Shown: positions 6,288-15,137, counted from the first letter of the stretch. The stretch: DNA of 17,467 nt from CAYSRM01 sp964475205 (GCA_964475205.1 CAYYVQ010000060.1:1-17467), one strand, 5' to 3'. Notes: generated by a model from the sequence alone, not told the origin. A program made the numbers and translations.

Positions 6288-8786
6288 TTACTCCTTTCCA
6301 AGTCTGCCTTCTTCCCGGCCCGGCAAAGGAGGGCGCGGGTCTTTCTGCCCAGGCGCCTGCTGTTCAATTGCGTAAGGTCCCTGCGAGGACATCACGGCCC
6401 CTTGTTTCTTGAGCGCACTCAGCATTTCTCTTAGACGCTTATCAACCTTTTCGTGGAAACTGCCGTCGGCATTCACGTCCCCCGGTTTCATCCCGGCAAG
6501 AAGCTCAATGGCCTGGTCTACCGTCTGTATTGTCCAGACACTGAACTTTTTCTTTTTGACAGCGTCCACGACATCCGGCCTCAATATGAGGTTTTTTGCG
6601 TTTGCCTCCGGAATACACACGCCCTGGTTGCCGGAAAGGCCGACCTGCCTGCATGTATCAAAAAAGCCTTCAATCTTTTCGTTTATACCGCCCACAGGTT
6701 GGACTCCTCCCCATTGGTCAACTGAGCCGGTAACTGCAATATCCTGCCGTACGGGCGTTCTTGAAACCGCGCTTAGCAAACACACCAGCTCTGTAACTGA
6801 AGCGCTGTCGCCTTCTATCATTCCGTAACTCTGTTCCATGGCGATCCCGGCGGATAGCGATACGGGGTGTTTCTGAGCATACTTGTTGCGCATATAGCCT
6901 TCCAGGATCAGCATGGCCTTGTCGTATGTCTGGCCGCTCAATTTACTTTCCCTTTCAATGTTAACTACCCCCGACGCGCCAAGTCCTACACTGGCGCTAA
7001 CGCGCGAAGGTTTGCCGAAGGAGTAATCGCCGAGGTTGATGATAGCAAGCCCGTTGAGTTGTCCTATGAGCTTGTCCTCCAGGTTAATAATAAGTGTTCC
7101 TTCCTCAATCATCTCCCTGATTTTTTCCGCGATCCTGTCGGAACGGTAGACCTTTTCGTCTACAGCTCTGCGTATATGTTTTGCGCTCACCTTGGACTTG
7201 TTATCCTCCTTTGCCCAGAAGCTTGCTTCCCTGACAATATCACCCAGCTTGCTGAATTCTGCGGTCAGCTTCCTGCGGTGACTTGCGATTCTTACTGCCG
7301 TTCTAGTTAGCTGGGCCACTCCCGTTGAGGTAAAAGGAAGAATATCTTCCTTTTGTTTCAGCTTCTGCACAAACTGTCCAAGCTGCTTAGGGGAATCCGG
7401 CGAAACGTCCATTTCGTCCGCAAAATCCGCCTTGATTTTGAAAATCTCTGGAAAATCTTCATCGTAGAGGTAGAGCAGGTGATAAAGAAGCGGATTACCG
7501 AGCACAACCAGCTTCACCTTTAGCGGTATTGATTCCGGCCTTATGGCAGATGCCGTAAACACACCGAGTGGATCATAGGCATGAAACTCCACCGATCCGC
7601 TCTTGAGAGTGCGTTTCAATTCTTTCCAGACCAGCGGTTCAAAAAGGGCTTCAAGAAGGTTGACAACCAGGTAACCCCCGTTAGCTCTCAACAGGCTGCC
7701 TGCTCGAATATTGGTAAAATCACCCACTACTCTTCCAAAGCGGTCCACCACCCCGCCAGTGGTCCCGAACAAATTCTTGTAATTCGGAGAGTCCTCAATA
7801 ATTACAGGAGCGTGTTCGAGATTACTGTTTTCTACCAGCACGTTTACCTTGTATTCGGTAAATTTCTTCTCTCCCTGTCCGCCTCCCATCATCTGCTGCA
7901 TGGCCTGCATCTGACCGGCCTGATCCTGCTGCTGGAAATCCTCAAGGTTTTCCAGAATATGCTCCCGTAATTTATCCATCCACTGGCCAAGCTTCTCATG
8001 CTTGTAGTTCTTGCGAAGCCCTTCGATTAACGGATTAACAATCTCTTCGGCATGGTCTTTTTCTACCTTTTTTACCTCGCCGCCGAGCTTCTTCCGAAGT
8101 TCGTTTCCGCGCGACATATATGCGTCTATTTTCCGGGCCAGTTCACGTTCTTTCTGATTTATCTTTTCCCGCTCGTCTTCTGATAGATTCTGGATATCAT
8201 CCTGGCTCATCTGTTCGCCGTTCTTCTTGAGCGGTATCACCATGACCTGGCCATTGGGCGCGCGTTGGATAGTAAGGCCCTTGTCCCTGGCCTCCTGTTG
8301 AAGTTCCTTCATGAACTTCTCGTTTTCCTTCTCGTATTTACGGCTTATCTGCTGCTTCTGCCTGCTGAAATCTTCATTCTGAAAAGCTTTGGGCAGCTCA
8401 TACTTGAGCTGTTCAACAAGATCCTGCATGTCCTTCTGAAAGCTGAGAGCCTTTCCGGCCTCAAGGTCAATGGCTATAGGATTGTCGGAACGCTCGAAGT
8501 TATAAACATATACCCAGTCCGAAGGCGGCGCTTTATCCATAACCCTTTCTCTAAGCACACGCTGAATGGTTTCCTTTTTTCCGGTTCCATTGAGTCCCGA
8601 AACGTAGATGTTATAAGTCGAGTGCTCTATGCCCAGACCTATGTCAAGCGACCGCATTGCCCGGGGCTGGCCAATCACCTTTTCCAGTGCATCCAGCTTG
8701 TCAGTATTATCAAAATCAAAATTCCCGGTGTCTACTTTCCAGTCCACATCCTTTGTTTTCAACAATCTTGCCTTGGAGACTGTCAT
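6288..8786 (-). CDS. ATP-dependent Lon-like (S16) protease, LonB/AAA_32 type
   Basis: The start is set at the ATG at 8786, which overlaps the TGA of hsp20 (TGATG) and has GAGGAGG 7 nt upstream; a TTG one codon earlier is also open. The 832-residue product has a Walker A motif, GLNGTGKKE, near residue 67, interrupted by a long coiled-coil-like charged insert (about 90-290, rich in E, K, Q). The second half of the AAA+ module follows, then the S16 protease domain with Ser661 (EGDSAS) and Lys704 (INEKIEGFF). The Ser-Lys spacing of 43 equals that of E. coli Lon. This is the long COG1067 architecture rather than classical Lon, which has an N-terminal LON domain. It is expected to degrade damaged or unfolded cytoplasmic proteins. 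Its place between a small chaperone and a membrane protease suggests stress-linked proteolysis. Confidence 0.93.
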   Translation of the reverse strand: MTVSKARLLKTKDVDWKVDTGNFDFDNTDKLDALEKVIGQPRAMRSLDIGLGIEHSTYNIYVSGLNGTGKKETIQRVLRERVMDKAPPSDWVYVYNFERSDNPIAIDLEAGKALSFQKDMQDLVEQLKYELPKAFQNEDFSRQKQQISRKYEKENEKFMKELQQEARDKGLTIQRAPNGQVMVIPLKKNGEQMSQDDIQNLSEDEREKINQKERELARKIDAYMSRGNELRKKLGGEVKKVEKDHAEEIVNPLIEGLRKNYKHEKLGQWMDKLREHILENLEDFQQQDQAGQMQAMQQMMGGGQGEKKFTEYKVNVLVENSNLEHAPVIIEDSPNYKNLFGTTGGVVDRFGRVVGDFTNIRAGSLLRANGGYLVVNLLEALFEPLVWKELKRTLKSGSVEFHAYDPLGVFTASAIRPESIPLKVKLVVLGNPLLYHLLYLYDEDFPEIFKIKADFADEMDVSPDSPKQLGQFVQKLKQKEDILPFTSTGVAQLTRTAVRIASHRRKLTAEFSKLGDIVREASFWAKEDNKSKVSAKHIRRAVDEKVYRSDRIAEKIREMIEEGTLIINLEDKLIGQLNGLAIINLGDYSFGKPSRVSASVGLGASGVVNIERESKLSGQTYDKAMLILEGYMRNKYAQKHPVSLSAGIAMEQSYGMIEGDSASVTELVCLLSAVSRTPVRQDIAVTGSVDQWGGVQPVGGINEKIEGFFDTCRQVGLSGNQGVCIPEANAKNLILRPDVVDAVKKKKFSVWTIQTVDQAIELLAGMKPGDVNADGSFHEKVDKRLREMLSALKKQGAVMSSQGPYAIEQQAPGQKDPRPPLPGREEGRLGKE

Positions 8787-9223
8787 CAAGATTCCTCCTC
8801 GTTATTGAGTTTTTCCTTGGGTATTTTCAGATTAAGAATGCCTTCTTCCAGTTCAGTGGTGGTTCCTCCCGGATCCACTGGATGTTCAAGCGTGAAATGC
8901 CGACAGAATGTTCCCTCGATTCTTTCCTTTTGAATATGCGTTGCTGTTTCCACCCATTGAACCTTTTCCCGGCGGCCAGAGACTGTAACCCGTGAACGGC
9001 GAACTGCAACATGTACATCACTGAGCTTTACCCCCGGCAAGTCAAGGGTTACAAGGTATGCGTCCGGCGTTTCCGCCACATCAACCGCCACATACCACTC
9101 GCTTTTCCCTTCGCGCCCCCAAGGTTTATCGATTAGAGAAGAAAAGGCTTCCTCCAACTCGCGCTGCAAATCCATAAAACGCCTTCTCGGTTTTCTCGGT
9201 TTTCTCTCGTCCTGATCTGACAT
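8786..9223 (-). CDS. Small heat-shock protein, Hsp20/alpha-crystallin family
   Basis: The start at 9223 (MSDQDERKPRKP...) has AAAGGA about 9 nt upstream; an upstream in-frame ATG at 9295 would add 24 residues unlike the family. The 145-residue product has a basic N-terminus and then an alpha-crystallin domain from about residue 41 (EWYVAVDVAETPDAYLVTLDLPGV) to 138 (EEGILNLKIPKEK), with the characteristic A-x-x-x-G-x-L-like EEGILNLKIPK strand. Hsp20 proteins hold unfolding clients in an ATP-independent way. The short acidic tail (LNNEEES) lacks the usual IxI motif that binds neighbouring subunits, so the oligomer may be atypical. It is the first gene of the minus-strand operon and shares one base with the Lon start. 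No CIRCE element was seen upstream. Confidence 0.93.
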   Translation of the reverse strand: MSDQDERKPRKPRRRFMDLQRELEEAFSSLIDKPWGREGKSEWYVAVDVAETPDAYLVTLDLPGVKLSDVHVAVRRSRVTVSGRREKVQWVETATHIQKERIEGTFCRHFTLEHPVDPGGTTTELEEGILNLKIPKEKLNNEEES

Positions 9224-9691
9224 CAAAGATGTTCCTTTACCATCACAGAAAGTTGTAATTAATTCGAAATACCACTCATCTTCATTGTTACACATTATGT
9301 AGTTCTTTATATCGGTGTAGACATTAGGATCGGGCTCGAAAAGTCTTACTGAATGCCCAAGTCTGATTCTGCGGACAGGTTTTATTCAGCAGGCCTGGCG
9401 CAATGAATAATCTTTTTCCTGGAAACATACGCTCCTGCCATCCGCTCCTTCTTTCCCGTCTTCTTGACAGATGGCCCCGCCAGTGAACCTGTAAAGACCC
9501 GACTTTCTTTGCTCAAGTCGATACCAGGGCAGGCAAAGATGGCTTAAAAAATGCTGCAGGTAATCCAGAGGATTTTAAGAATTTTCGAAGCCGTCTTTTA
9601 GCGTTATCCCGATTACGATCTTAGAATGTTGCTGTTATTCTTCTTCACGTTAAGACGGAAACTATGTTGAAAATGAAAGGAGACAATAGAA
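9224..9691. promoter_or_regulatory. Divergent intergenic region between hsp20 and htrA operons
   Basis: This 468-bp gap must hold the promoters of two divergent stress units. I see no CIRCE repeat and no convincing sigma-32-type box, and I do not assign -35/-10 pairs. A 7-bp inverted repeat, CCGTCTT near 9592 and AAGACGG near 9652, lies just upstream of htrA. An open minus frame at 9382-9519, basic and without ATG, is probably not a gene. The htrA ribosome binding site AAGGAG is at 9677-9682. Confidence 0.45.
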
Positions 9692-11176
9692 ATGAAAAGA
9701 ACTATTTCGCGTGTATTGACAATCTCTGGAATGCTTGCAATCACTTTGGCCTTATGCCCTGCGTGCAGAGCCCAATCGAATGAAGCAAACAAGTCACAGG
9801 ATGCTTCCCCGTCTCTTGAGGCGCTCGAGAAGACAGGACAGGCTTTTTCACAGGTAGCCAGGAAAGCGGTGCCGGCAGTGGTATACCTGGAGGTAAAGAC
9901 AACCGTTGAAGTCAGGGGCAGACAGATGCCTTTCAACGACCCGTTCGATCTTTTCGGCGACGATTTTATGCGACGGTTTTTCGGGCCGGGACAGGAACCG
10001 GAAAAGCGCGAATTTCAGCGGCGAGGCGCAGGCACCGGCTTTATCATAAGCGAAGACGGTTATATCCTTTCAAACTATCACGTAGTAGGCAACGCCGACG
10101 AAATTAAAGTCAAGCTCCACGACGGGCGTGAATTCGACGCAGAGAAAATTGGCGCCGATTCCAAATCCGAAGTGGCGGTTATTAAAATCGACGCTGAGGA
10201 TCTGCCTTACCTGGAGCTTGGAGATTCCCAGGCAATTGAGGTGGGCGAATGGGTAGTGGCTGTCGGCAATCCGTTTGGCCTGGCTGAAACGGTTACGGCC
10301 GGGATTATAAGCGCTAAAGGGCGAAGCAATATCGGAATTGCAGATTACGAAGATTTTATCCAGACCGACGCAGCAATCAACCCGGGCAACTCGGGCGGCC
10401 CCCTGCTGACAATTGACGGCAAAGTGATCGGCGTAAATACGGCAATCTACAGCCGGACAGGGGGATACATGGGGATCGGTTTTGCCGTTCCCATCAATAT
10501 GGCAAGAAACGTCAAGAACCAATTGATAGAGAAAGGCAAGGTAACCAGAAGCTACCTTGGCGTATACATCCAGGAAGTTACATCGGACCTGGCTGAATCA
10601 TTTGGCATGGAAAAAGCACAGGGAGCTCTCGTCTCCCAGGTTGAAGAAGGCTCCGGCGCGGACAAAGCGGGATTGAAGTCAGGCGACATTATCCTCGAAC
10701 TGAACGGGAAGAAGGTCAGGAATGTGGGAAAATTCAGGAATACCGTTTCTTCTAATCCTCCCGGCACTGAACTTGAACTGAAAATTTTCAGGGACGGTAA
10801 AAGGAAAGAAATAACAGCAGTTACCAGCGAGTTCCCTGGCCAGGGAGAAGAAACCGCGGCAACAGGTGAATCCGATGCTTATGACCGGCTCGGCTTTACG
10901 GTTACCGAACTGACCGCGCCACTTGCGCAGAGGTTCGGTTATGATGACCAGGACGGAGTGGTCGTTGAACAGGTGGAAAGCGGCAGCAATGCCGCCATGG
11001 CTGGACTCCGGCCGGGCACACTCATAGCAAGCGTCAACCGGAAAGAAGTAACCACAGTAAAAGAATTCAAGAAAGAGATAGCCAAAGCCGACGACGCAAA
11101 TGCTGTTCTCTTACTGGTCAAGACGCCTCGCGGTTCGCGTTATGTGCTGCTGAAGCTCGAATCTGCAGAAGAATAG
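9692..11176 (+). CDS. Periplasmic serine protease/chaperone, HtrA/DegP family
   Basis: The 494-residue product has a signal peptide (MKRTISRVLTISGMLAITLALCPACRA), so it acts in the periplasm. A trypsin-like domain follows with His130 (SNYHVVG) and Ser234 (NPGNSGGP). Two PDZ domains come at about 285-375 and 395-490; the second has GVVVEQVESGSNAAMAGLRPG. An acidic/aromatic LA-loop-like stretch with DPFDLFGDDFMRRFFG is at 83-98, as in DegP/DegQ. The position of the catalytic Asp (DegP D135, in TDIAL) is Glu160 here (SEVAV), an unusual conservative change. AAGGAG lies 9 nt before the ATG. It should degrade or refold damaged envelope proteins. It diverges from the hsp20 operon, is monocistronic, and ends at the hairpin at 11196-11230. 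Confidence 0.95.
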   Translation: MKRTISRVLTISGMLAITLALCPACRAQSNEANKSQDASPSLEALEKTGQAFSQVARKAVPAVVYLEVKTTVEVRGRQMPFNDPFDLFGDDFMRRFFGPGQEPEKREFQRRGAGTGFIISEDGYILSNYHVVGNADEIKVKLHDGREFDAEKIGADSKSEVAVIKIDAEDLPYLELGDSQAIEVGEWVVAVGNPFGLAETVTAGIISAKGRSNIGIADYEDFIQTDAAINPGNSGGPLLTIDGKVIGVNTAIYSRTGGYMGIGFAVPINMARNVKNQLIEKGKVTRSYLGVYIQEVTSDLAESFGMEKAQGALVSQVEEGSGADKAGLKSGDIILELNGKKVRNVGKFRNTVSSNPPGTELELKIFRDGKRKEITAVTSEFPGQGEETAATGESDAYDRLGFTVTELTAPLAQRFGYDDQDGVVVEQVESGSNAAMAGLRPGTLIASVNRKEVTTVKEFKKEIAKADDANAVLLLVKTPRGSRYVLLKLESAEE

Positions 11177-11195
11177 CGCATTCTGTGAGCATATC

Positions 11196-11230
11196 CCCGG
11201 CGCAGTCTCAAAACTGCGCCGGGCTTTCTT
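11196..11230 (+). terminator. Rho-independent terminator of htrA
   Basis: An 11-bp perfect stem, CCCGGCGCAGT (11196-11206) with ACTGCGCCGGG (11213-11223), has a 6-nt loop and is followed by CTTTCTT. It begins 20 bp after the htrA stop. The T-tract exists only on the plus side, so it serves htrA rather than the convergent glycosyltransferase. Confidence 0.88.
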
Positions 11231-11283
11231 CCCGGATAAGCAGGGCTATCAGCGCTATCCTCCATCCGTCTCGGCAGGAACCT

Positions 11284-11338
11284 CGCCCTCCCATTTGCGC
11301 ATCAAGCAATTTGATGCTGAAGTTGTGATAGGAGGGCG
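11284..11338. repeat. Nested palindromic (REP-like) repeat
   Basis: The outer arms CGCCCTCC (11284-11291) and GGAGGGCG (11331-11338) enclose an inner hairpin, GCATCAA-gcaat-TTGATGC (11299-11317). It lies between the convergent htrA and glycosyltransferase genes, a usual place for REP-type repeats. A rough direct repeat, CGGATAAgCAGGGCTAT near 11233 and CGGATAAaCAGGCTAT near 11402, flanks the region. Only one copy is in the window, so repeat status is inferred from structure. Confidence 0.5.
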
Positions 11339-11413
11339 AACCTCCACTCTAACCCGCATATCTCAAGGAATTTTGCAGCGAGAGCGTGGAGAGCGCCACT
11401 TCGGATAAACAGG

Positions 11414-12685
11414 CTATTGATCCTCAGTCATTCCTGCGGCAATGACAGCGAGTTTTTGTTTGAAGAGATCCCATTCGGTGGAGAAACGGCTCTGCAGCTT
11501 TTGCCAGATCTGGATTTCTTCACTTTGCGGCCGGCGAGCATGTCGTTGGATTAAATCCCGGTAGCACCCGCTCAACTTTCGGGCGCATCGCTTATGATCG
11601 AATTCCGCGGCCCGTTTCCTCGCAGATTCGCTCCACTTTCGCATCAGACAGTCATCTCCGTATGCTGCCTGAATCTGCCGCGCAAATTCGCCTGGCGGTG
11701 TCTTTGCGGGCAACACTCTCCCGTTTCTGCCATGCTGCACTATATCACGGGATCCGGGCGCATCCAATGCTATTACCGGCACCCCGGCTGAAAAAGCTTC
11801 TATCAGAACTATTCCCTGGGTTTCTGTTTCTGACGCGAAAGGAAAAATATCCATTGCCGCGTAAGCGTCGGCGACTTCGGAGCCCGTCAGGCTGCCGGTC
11901 ATGACCAGCCGGTCACGAAGACCGGCATTCCGGAACTTTTCCTCCAGCGGTTGAACAGACTCCCCGTCGCCCACCACAAGATACCATGTATCATTATTGC
12001 CGCTCATGAACTCAACAACTGCATCAGCTGTAAAATCCATGTTCTTTACCTCTACAACCCTGCCAAGGTAGCCGACAAGAAACGCATCTTGCGGAATACC
12101 ATGTTTATCTCTGAACCGCTTTCCATTTCCACTGCTGTATCTCTCTACATCAGTGCCGGTGGGTATGACCCTTACAGGCACGGCTACTCCTCTTTCGCGA
12201 ATCATACGCCTGATGCTGCCGGTGGGAGCAATGACCGTATCGCAAAGATTTGCGTATTCAGTTGCTATGGTCCGGGCAATCCGCGAAAGAACCTCGGAAT
12301 CCCGGGCAAAAAGATAAGTGTATCTTTCATAGAGAGTATGGTGGGTAAATACAATCGGAAGACCGCGCCGCCGCGCCACCCGCAAAGCTGTATCGCCCAG
12401 CATGAAGGGATGGTGGCTGTGAACAATGTCCGGGGCGAAAGAATCGAGCTTTGCCTTCAGCATTGCAGGCACCGGCAGCTTTGCGGAAAATTCTGTTCCG
12501 CCGACCTCCTTTATTGCAGGGAGCCGGAAAATCGAGTCTTCGGATTGCGTTGCACCCGCTACAGACAAGGTAATGATATATGTTCGGTTACCAAGCGCGG
12601 AAAGATCGTCCGCAAAAGTCTCTATTGATCGTTCCACCCCGCCGATAATCGGCTTATACGCATTGGTAAACATTGCAATATTCAT
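11414..12685 (-). CDS. GT4-family glycosyltransferase
   Basis: The 423-residue product is a GT-B fold retaining glycosyltransferase. The N-terminal domain opens with NIAMFTNAYKPIIGGVERS, the Gly-rich loop that meets the donor phosphate, and has VHSHHPFMLGD near residue 89. The C-terminal domain starts about residue 195 (FLVGYLGRVVEVKN) and has the donor-binding region with the EX7E motif in ETETQGIVLIEAFSAGVPVIA (about 285-305). No membrane segment is seen; a basic and amphipathic tail may contact the membrane. It resembles enzymes that glucosylate diacylglycerol or make PimA/B-type products, but the acceptor cannot be read from sequence. The ATG follows the glycosidase stop by 5 bp, with AGGA just inside the upstream gene end, so the pair is an operon. 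Confidence 0.9.
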   Translation of the reverse strand: MNIAMFTNAYKPIIGGVERSIETFADDLSALGNRTYIITLSVAGATQSEDSIFRLPAIKEVGGTEFSAKLPVPAMLKAKLDSFAPDIVHSHHPFMLGDTALRVARRRGLPIVFTHHTLYERYTYLFARDSEVLSRIARTIATEYANLCDTVIAPTGSIRRMIRERGVAVPVRVIPTGTDVERYSSGNGKRFRDKHGIPQDAFLVGYLGRVVEVKNMDFTADAVVEFMSGNNDTWYLVVGDGESVQPLEEKFRNAGLRDRLVMTGSLTGSEVADAYAAMDIFPFASETETQGIVLIEAFSAGVPVIALDAPGSRDIVQHGRNGRVLPAKTPPGEFARQIQAAYGDDCLMRKWSESARKRAAEFDHKRCARKLSGCYRDLIQRHARRPQSEEIQIWQKLQSRFSTEWDLFKQKLAVIAAGMTEDQ

Positions 12686-12690
12686 TGAGT

Positions 12691-14949
12691 TTATCCTGAA
12701 GGTCTGGTTCCGGCAATATCCTGCACATCAAGCTGCCAGCTTTTACGCGAAGGCATGTCTATTATTACGTCCGGCCGGCTGTCATGCCACCGGCCCTGCA
12801 CCCTCGCCTTCGGCTTGCGGCCGGCAGGGTCGATTTCGACGGCAACATCGCCGAAACGGGTAGCCGTTGGACCGTAACACAGGGGGGATTCAGACTCCAG
12901 CCACTCAGGAAACAGACCCGACCCTACTATAAGCTTGCCTGGTTCCTCCCTGATAAACAAAGCTCGTATCATCAGGACCCACTCGGCCGCTGCCCAACCG
13001 TGCTGGCCGTCGCCCATACATCCCCCGCTGGTTGCCGGGTGAATAGCTTCGGGCCATTGCCCGGTTGGCGTAGCAAGCTGCGATATGCGCTTGACCAGGG
13101 GTTCATATCTCCTGTCCCCGGCTCTCAGTAAGACCTGCGCCAGGTGTAAAGTCAGATACGGGTTTACACCTGAATGAGTCATGTCGTGAAAAAAACCGTC
13201 TTCCAGCATCGACCGATCCATCAGAAAATCGACTGTTCGCATAATCCGTTCGTCGCCGGCCTTAAACAGTTGAAGAGGATAATCCGCCGCAAGAGACCCG
13301 ATGGCCCCTGTATCCATCCTACGATTCGGCGCCGCAGGAATTGCGCCGCGAGAACGGTCTTCCGGTATAGACGATATGCTCTTAATGATATCCCTGAAAT
13401 AGTTTCCAGCTTCGGCGCGTAACCCGGCGGCATAACGCTTTTCGCCCGAGTTTTCAAATATCTCTGCCGCTGCCCGCAGACCTGCAATTCCCCAGAAATT
13501 GTCCCAATAGAAAAAATTGTTCGGACCAAGATGTTCTGCACTGAATCCGGCGGGCAGAAGCCCTTCCGGCTTTTTATCCGCCCGGACTCTTCGTTTCCGC
13601 TTTATCCACTCTGCTCCTTTGCGCAACATGTCCAGATCTTTGCCTGTAAGTTTCCGGCCACTGACAGATTCATACCTTCCGGCGACCCACAGCGCCTGGC
13701 CGTTGGAATCCCATTCTCCCTGTTGCGACTCAAAAAATCCCCTGGTGGTTTGTCTTCGCGCAAAAGATCCCTCAAAGGCGCGTCTGGCTGCTTCGTGGTG
13801 ATTGACAGCCAGCAGCGCGTTGAGCATAAAACAGGCGTCCCTGAACCAGAACCTGCGATATGTATATGACCCCGGACAAATCTCACCCGATGAAAGCGAC
13901 TGAAGAGTCCTTACCGCGCAAATATAGTTGCGCTTCATTTCGCTGTCGGGAATGTCAATTTCAGGGGACATGTCGTCAAGCCTCTTCCACGTAGTCTCAG
14001 CGCGAAGAATGCGCGTTTTTCTTCTTGATTTGCCCTGCGGCCATTCAAGCGGGATTCGAGCCTGCACATTGCCGACGCCGTCGGAACCAATAGAAAAGAT
14101 AGCCGCGGCAGTTGCCATTCCCACCGGACATGTCTGGCGTGACTTATTAACCGGGATGTGCAGCAGGTTGAATACATCCCCTGAATCATAATCGCTGCTG
14201 CAGTATCGATCCGGGTTGCGGCTCAATAAAACGTCGGTTTTCCCGTTTACTTTCCATCCCGGCCGGTCGGCAAGGGTCTTTATAGAGTCAATAAACTGAA
14301 TTCCTTCGGTGTTGTAAGGACGCAACGCAATACATATCTGCGCGCCCGGATCGGCTTCTCCTTTCCAGTTTAAATGAAGTTCCGGTTTGTCATTTTGATT
14401 GCGGGCCATTTCGGCGGAAGCCTCCAGGCTCATCCCCTTGTCGGACGTGCGGGTATTCACGATGAGGTTTCCTTCGGCAACCATTTCCTGGGATGAGCGG
14501 CAACAGCGGCTTGGAACCAGTTTTTTGTCTCCATGGATTATCCATGCTTCAATCGACCAGCCGTCATGAAGCGGTGTAGCCATCCCGCAGGGATCAACCA
14601 GGGTGTAAAGGTCGGTATCTGGCAGACAAACTGCAGTCCAATTCCTGTGGGTAAGGTTTATGTGCGACATGGAAAAAGATCTCGGAATAAATGACTCATC
14701 CCGTGGATTGAACTGCCTTTCTACCCAGTAAGGCCAGACCCAGTCCAGGTTGTGCTGTATTGCTCGTGTATTAACTATTCCGCGCGCTTGAAAAACCGTC
14801 CATGCCCGTATCAGCTCCAGGGGCGCTTCAACTTCAGAAGGCTGGGCAAACTGCCTGAGCCGCGCCATAAGCATGAAGGGATCCAGAAGTCCGTAACTTC
14901 GGGCAGCCCTTCTGACGAGCAATTTCCATGGAAACCATTTAAAAATCAT
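12691..14949 (-). CDS. Six-hairpin glycosidase, glycogen-debranching (amylo-alpha-1,6-glucosidase) type
   Basis: The 752-residue product has no signal peptide or membrane helix. The N-terminal half (to about 335) is strand-rich and probably a sugar-binding beta-sandwich. The second half looks like an (alpha/alpha)6 barrel of the GH15/GH63/debranching-enzyme clan. Key segments are YTYRRFWFRDACFMLNALL at 362-380, with the WFRD acid motif, and QQGEWDSNGQALW at 409-421, with E412 and D414. These fit hydrolysis of alpha-glucosidic bonds in the cytoplasm. The upstream CBM48 glycogen-binding gene on the same strand supports a glycogen or alpha-glucan role. The start at 14949 is only 7 bp from element C, and its weak ribosome binding site (AAGG or TAGG) lies partly in that element. 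Substrate is unproven. Confidence 0.8.
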   Translation of the reverse strand: MIFKWFPWKLLVRRAARSYGLLDPFMLMARLRQFAQPSEVEAPLELIRAWTVFQARGIVNTRAIQHNLDWVWPYWVERQFNPRDESFIPRSFSMSHINLTHRNWTAVCLPDTDLYTLVDPCGMATPLHDGWSIEAWIIHGDKKLVPSRCCRSSQEMVAEGNLIVNTRTSDKGMSLEASAEMARNQNDKPELHLNWKGEADPGAQICIALRPYNTEGIQFIDSIKTLADRPGWKVNGKTDVLLSRNPDRYCSSDYDSGDVFNLLHIPVNKSRQTCPVGMATAAAIFSIGSDGVGNVQARIPLEWPQGKSRRKTRILRAETTWKRLDDMSPEIDIPDSEMKRNYICAVRTLQSLSSGEICPGSYTYRRFWFRDACFMLNALLAVNHHEAARRAFEGSFARRQTTRGFFESQQGEWDSNGQALWVAGRYESVSGRKLTGKDLDMLRKGAEWIKRKRRVRADKKPEGLLPAGFSAEHLGPNNFFYWDNFWGIAGLRAAAEIFENSGEKRYAAGLRAEAGNYFRDIIKSISSIPEDRSRGAIPAAPNRRMDTGAIGSLAADYPLQLFKAGDERIMRTVDFLMDRSMLEDGFFHDMTHSGVNPYLTLHLAQVLLRAGDRRYEPLVKRISQLATPTGQWPEAIHPATSGGCMGDGQHGWAAAEWVLMIRALFIREEPGKLIVGSGLFPEWLESESPLCYGPTATRFGDVAVEIDPAGRKPKARVQGRWHDSRPDVIIDMPSRKSWQLDVQDIAGTRPSG

Positions 14950-14956
14950 ACCTATA

Positions 14957-15137
14957 CTAGCCTTATCTATTCATCAACTTCGTAATAAGAGTGCGCAGGT
15001 TGCTTTAGATCAATGGCTTTGCGCAGATAGCCGGGCGAAGGCGTATGAACATACGTCAAGATCGGCTGGCAAGCAAAGTCGTTGAGATGAAGTGACATGC
15101 ACACTCGTAATAGATTTTTATGAATAGATCAGGCTAG
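14957..15137. mobile_element. MITE-like element C with CTAG-bounded inverted ends
   Basis: CTAGCCTTATCTATTCAT (14957-14974) is the reverse complement of 15120-15137 with one mismatch. The outermost CTAG on each side could be a 4-bp target duplication, as for IS5-type YTAR targets, leaving a 173-bp element (14961-15133). Further inward, related AGTG(C/T)GCA segments pair less well. No protein is encoded. It lies between the SAP-like gene and the glycosidase in an otherwise same-strand gene run, supplying the stop codon of the first and part of the leader of the second. Confidence 0.7.

Noticed and set aside
9382..9519. Short basic minus-strand frame in the hsp20/htrA gap
   Set aside because: There is no ATG and only a possible TTG start, no ribosome binding site, and a stop directly upstream; it may be a remnant but cannot be assigned.
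12784..13131. Plus-strand open frames antisense to the glycosidase and other large genes
   Set aside because: They are shadows of strongly supported minus-strand genes and show no family resemblance.
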